From Conchocele bisecta (lineage: Eukaryota; Mollusca; Bivalvia; Lucinida; Thyasiridae), in assembly GCA_029237695.1 (NCBI GenBank), contig CM055265.1:86215447-86279446 (forward strand): 64,000 nucleotides of DNA, given 5' to 3'. The notes under the pieces are model-generated. The model was not told where the DNA came from. It saw only the letters and a list, made by a program, of their open reading frames with translations, and searched no databases. The position numbers and the translations under genes were made by a program. Below, piece after piece: positions 63,292 through 64,000 of this stretch (the stretch's first letter is position 1; each line of letters starts with the position of its first letter).

Positions 63292-63606
63292 CAGGCTCGT
63301 ACGCAGGATTTTCTATTGGGTGGTGTGTCAGGGGCGAGCCCCACGTAGTGGAGCAAGTACGCTAGGGGGGTCCGGGGGCATGCTCCCCCCGAAATTTGTT
63401 AAACCTAGATGGCCTGAAATGCACTCTCCTGCATTTTAAGTCATTTAAATTCGGATTTCATTTAAATTGTGACATTTTCATGCAAATTACCTGTATATTA
63501 ATGCATTTCAAGATTTGTTGAGATTACAGTTTGAAAAATAGCGGACCTCGGCGAATTTAGGGGGGTGCGTACGCACCCGTCGCACCCCCCCTGCGTATGG
63601 GCCTGC
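63292..63606. mobile_element. MITE with CAGGCTCGTACGCAGG ends
   Basis: CAGGCTCGTACGCAGGATTT at the left and CCTGCGTATGGGCCTG at the right are imperfect inverted repeats. GCATAA appears just outside the left end and GCATAAT just outside the right, suggesting a short target duplication whose exact length depends on where the ends are placed. Inner GGGGGTCCGGGGGCATGC and a perfect GGGTGCGTACGCACCC palindrome (63563-63578). Superfamily undetermined. Confidence 0.6.
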
Positions 63607-63757
63607 ATAATGATCTAAAAAAAAAAGATCTCAAGCATACCGAGGCATACCGAGGTAAAGGACCCAAATCATATTGATGGTCATAAAGAGTATTGATGGT
63701 CATAAAGAGTATTGATGGTCCCAAGGTTTACATACGTTATTACAGATACAAGTACCT

Positions 63758-64000
63758 AACCCTTACACCGCTATCTTAATTTTTTGTCGTCTGCTGTTTA
63801 TATTCTATTTTCCATTTTTATCATCAAAAACATGCTTTGAGAGCACTTTAGAATAATTTACAACATGCTTTGACAGCACATCAGAATCATTTCCATTGGA
63901 AATGATTCTGAAGTGTTGTCAAAACATGTTTTTAGTGAGAAATAAGAGAAGATATAAAAGCAGCAGCAGACGACAATTATTGTGTGTAGCGGTCTAAGGG
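63758..64000. mobile_element. TTAA-MITE E, copy 12, reaching the window edge
   Basis: CTAACCCTTACACCGCTATC to AGCGGTCTAAGGG at 64000. The full hairpin TTGACAGCACATCAGAATCA / TGATTCTGAAGTGTTGTCAA is present; the final TTAA would lie just outside. Confidence 0.7.

Overview
The window is nuclear DNA from an animal, most likely a bivalve mollusc. This is inferred from the GGGCCATGATGGCCC-type elements, which I know from bivalve genomes, and from a DIRS retrotransposon plus tRNA-derived SINE landscape. It is AT-rich, with no operons, no rRNA and no gene-dense stretch. I recognise no complete host gene. Three or four short coding segments are possible: a terminal exon at 3259-3499 (-), a single-exon membrane protein ORF at 24448-24864 (+), a fragment at 44953-45111 (+), and an internal exon at 63052-63250 (-). 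Almost everything else is mobile DNA, much of it nested, so insertion order and empty sites can be read directly.

Main layers. (1) An almost complete DIRS-type tyrosine-recombinase retrotransposon (about 27504-34693, minus strand) carries gag, RT/RNase H and YR, inverted terminal repeats identical over about 145 bp, and an internal complementary region that is exactly the reverse complement of the joined outer ends. It sits inside a TTAA-flanked element whose uninterrupted relative is at 42235-42759. (2) Five families of non-autonomous Helitron/Helentron-like elements (HEL-A to HEL-E, my labels) share one plan: a fixed 5' start, a 5' subterminal motif repeated inverted at the 3' end, internal tandem units, a short GC-rich simple repeat, then a 3' hairpin (CTAA end in A-D). 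HEL-A and HEL-C have empty-site comparisons in the window, both without target duplication. (3) TTAA-flanked palindromic MITEs (families P, E, D, F, G) are very abundant and sometimes share one TTAA with a neighbour. (4) A series of TA-flanked, CAGT-ended elements resemble pogo/Tigger in their termini. (5) One tRNA-derived SINE with a 13-bp target duplication is at 40755-41026.

Layout: 1-9 kb small MITEs, one candidate exon, and a 413-bp foldback with a 21-bp minisatellite; 9-13 kb TTAA MITEs and HEL-A; 13.7-18.5 kb a HEL-B-in-HEL-B cluster with a ~150-bp array inside MITE-M; 19.5-23.6 kb HEL-B and a three-element nest (P + HEL-A + pogo-like); 23.9-24.9 kb an 80-bp array and the membrane ORF; 27.2-34.9 kb the DIRS inside P; 35-55 kb scattered MITEs, the SINE, HEL-E and HEL-D; 56.0-62.5 kb a 6.4-kb nest (pogo-like element containing a second pogo-like element and HEL-C, which itself holds HEL-B-type sequence); 62.6-64 kb an exon candidate and MITEs. 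No element here other than the DIRS shows a transposase or replicase, so the DNA elements appear non-autonomous and would depend on enzymes encoded elsewhere. All family labels are mine and coordinates of degenerate copies are approximate.
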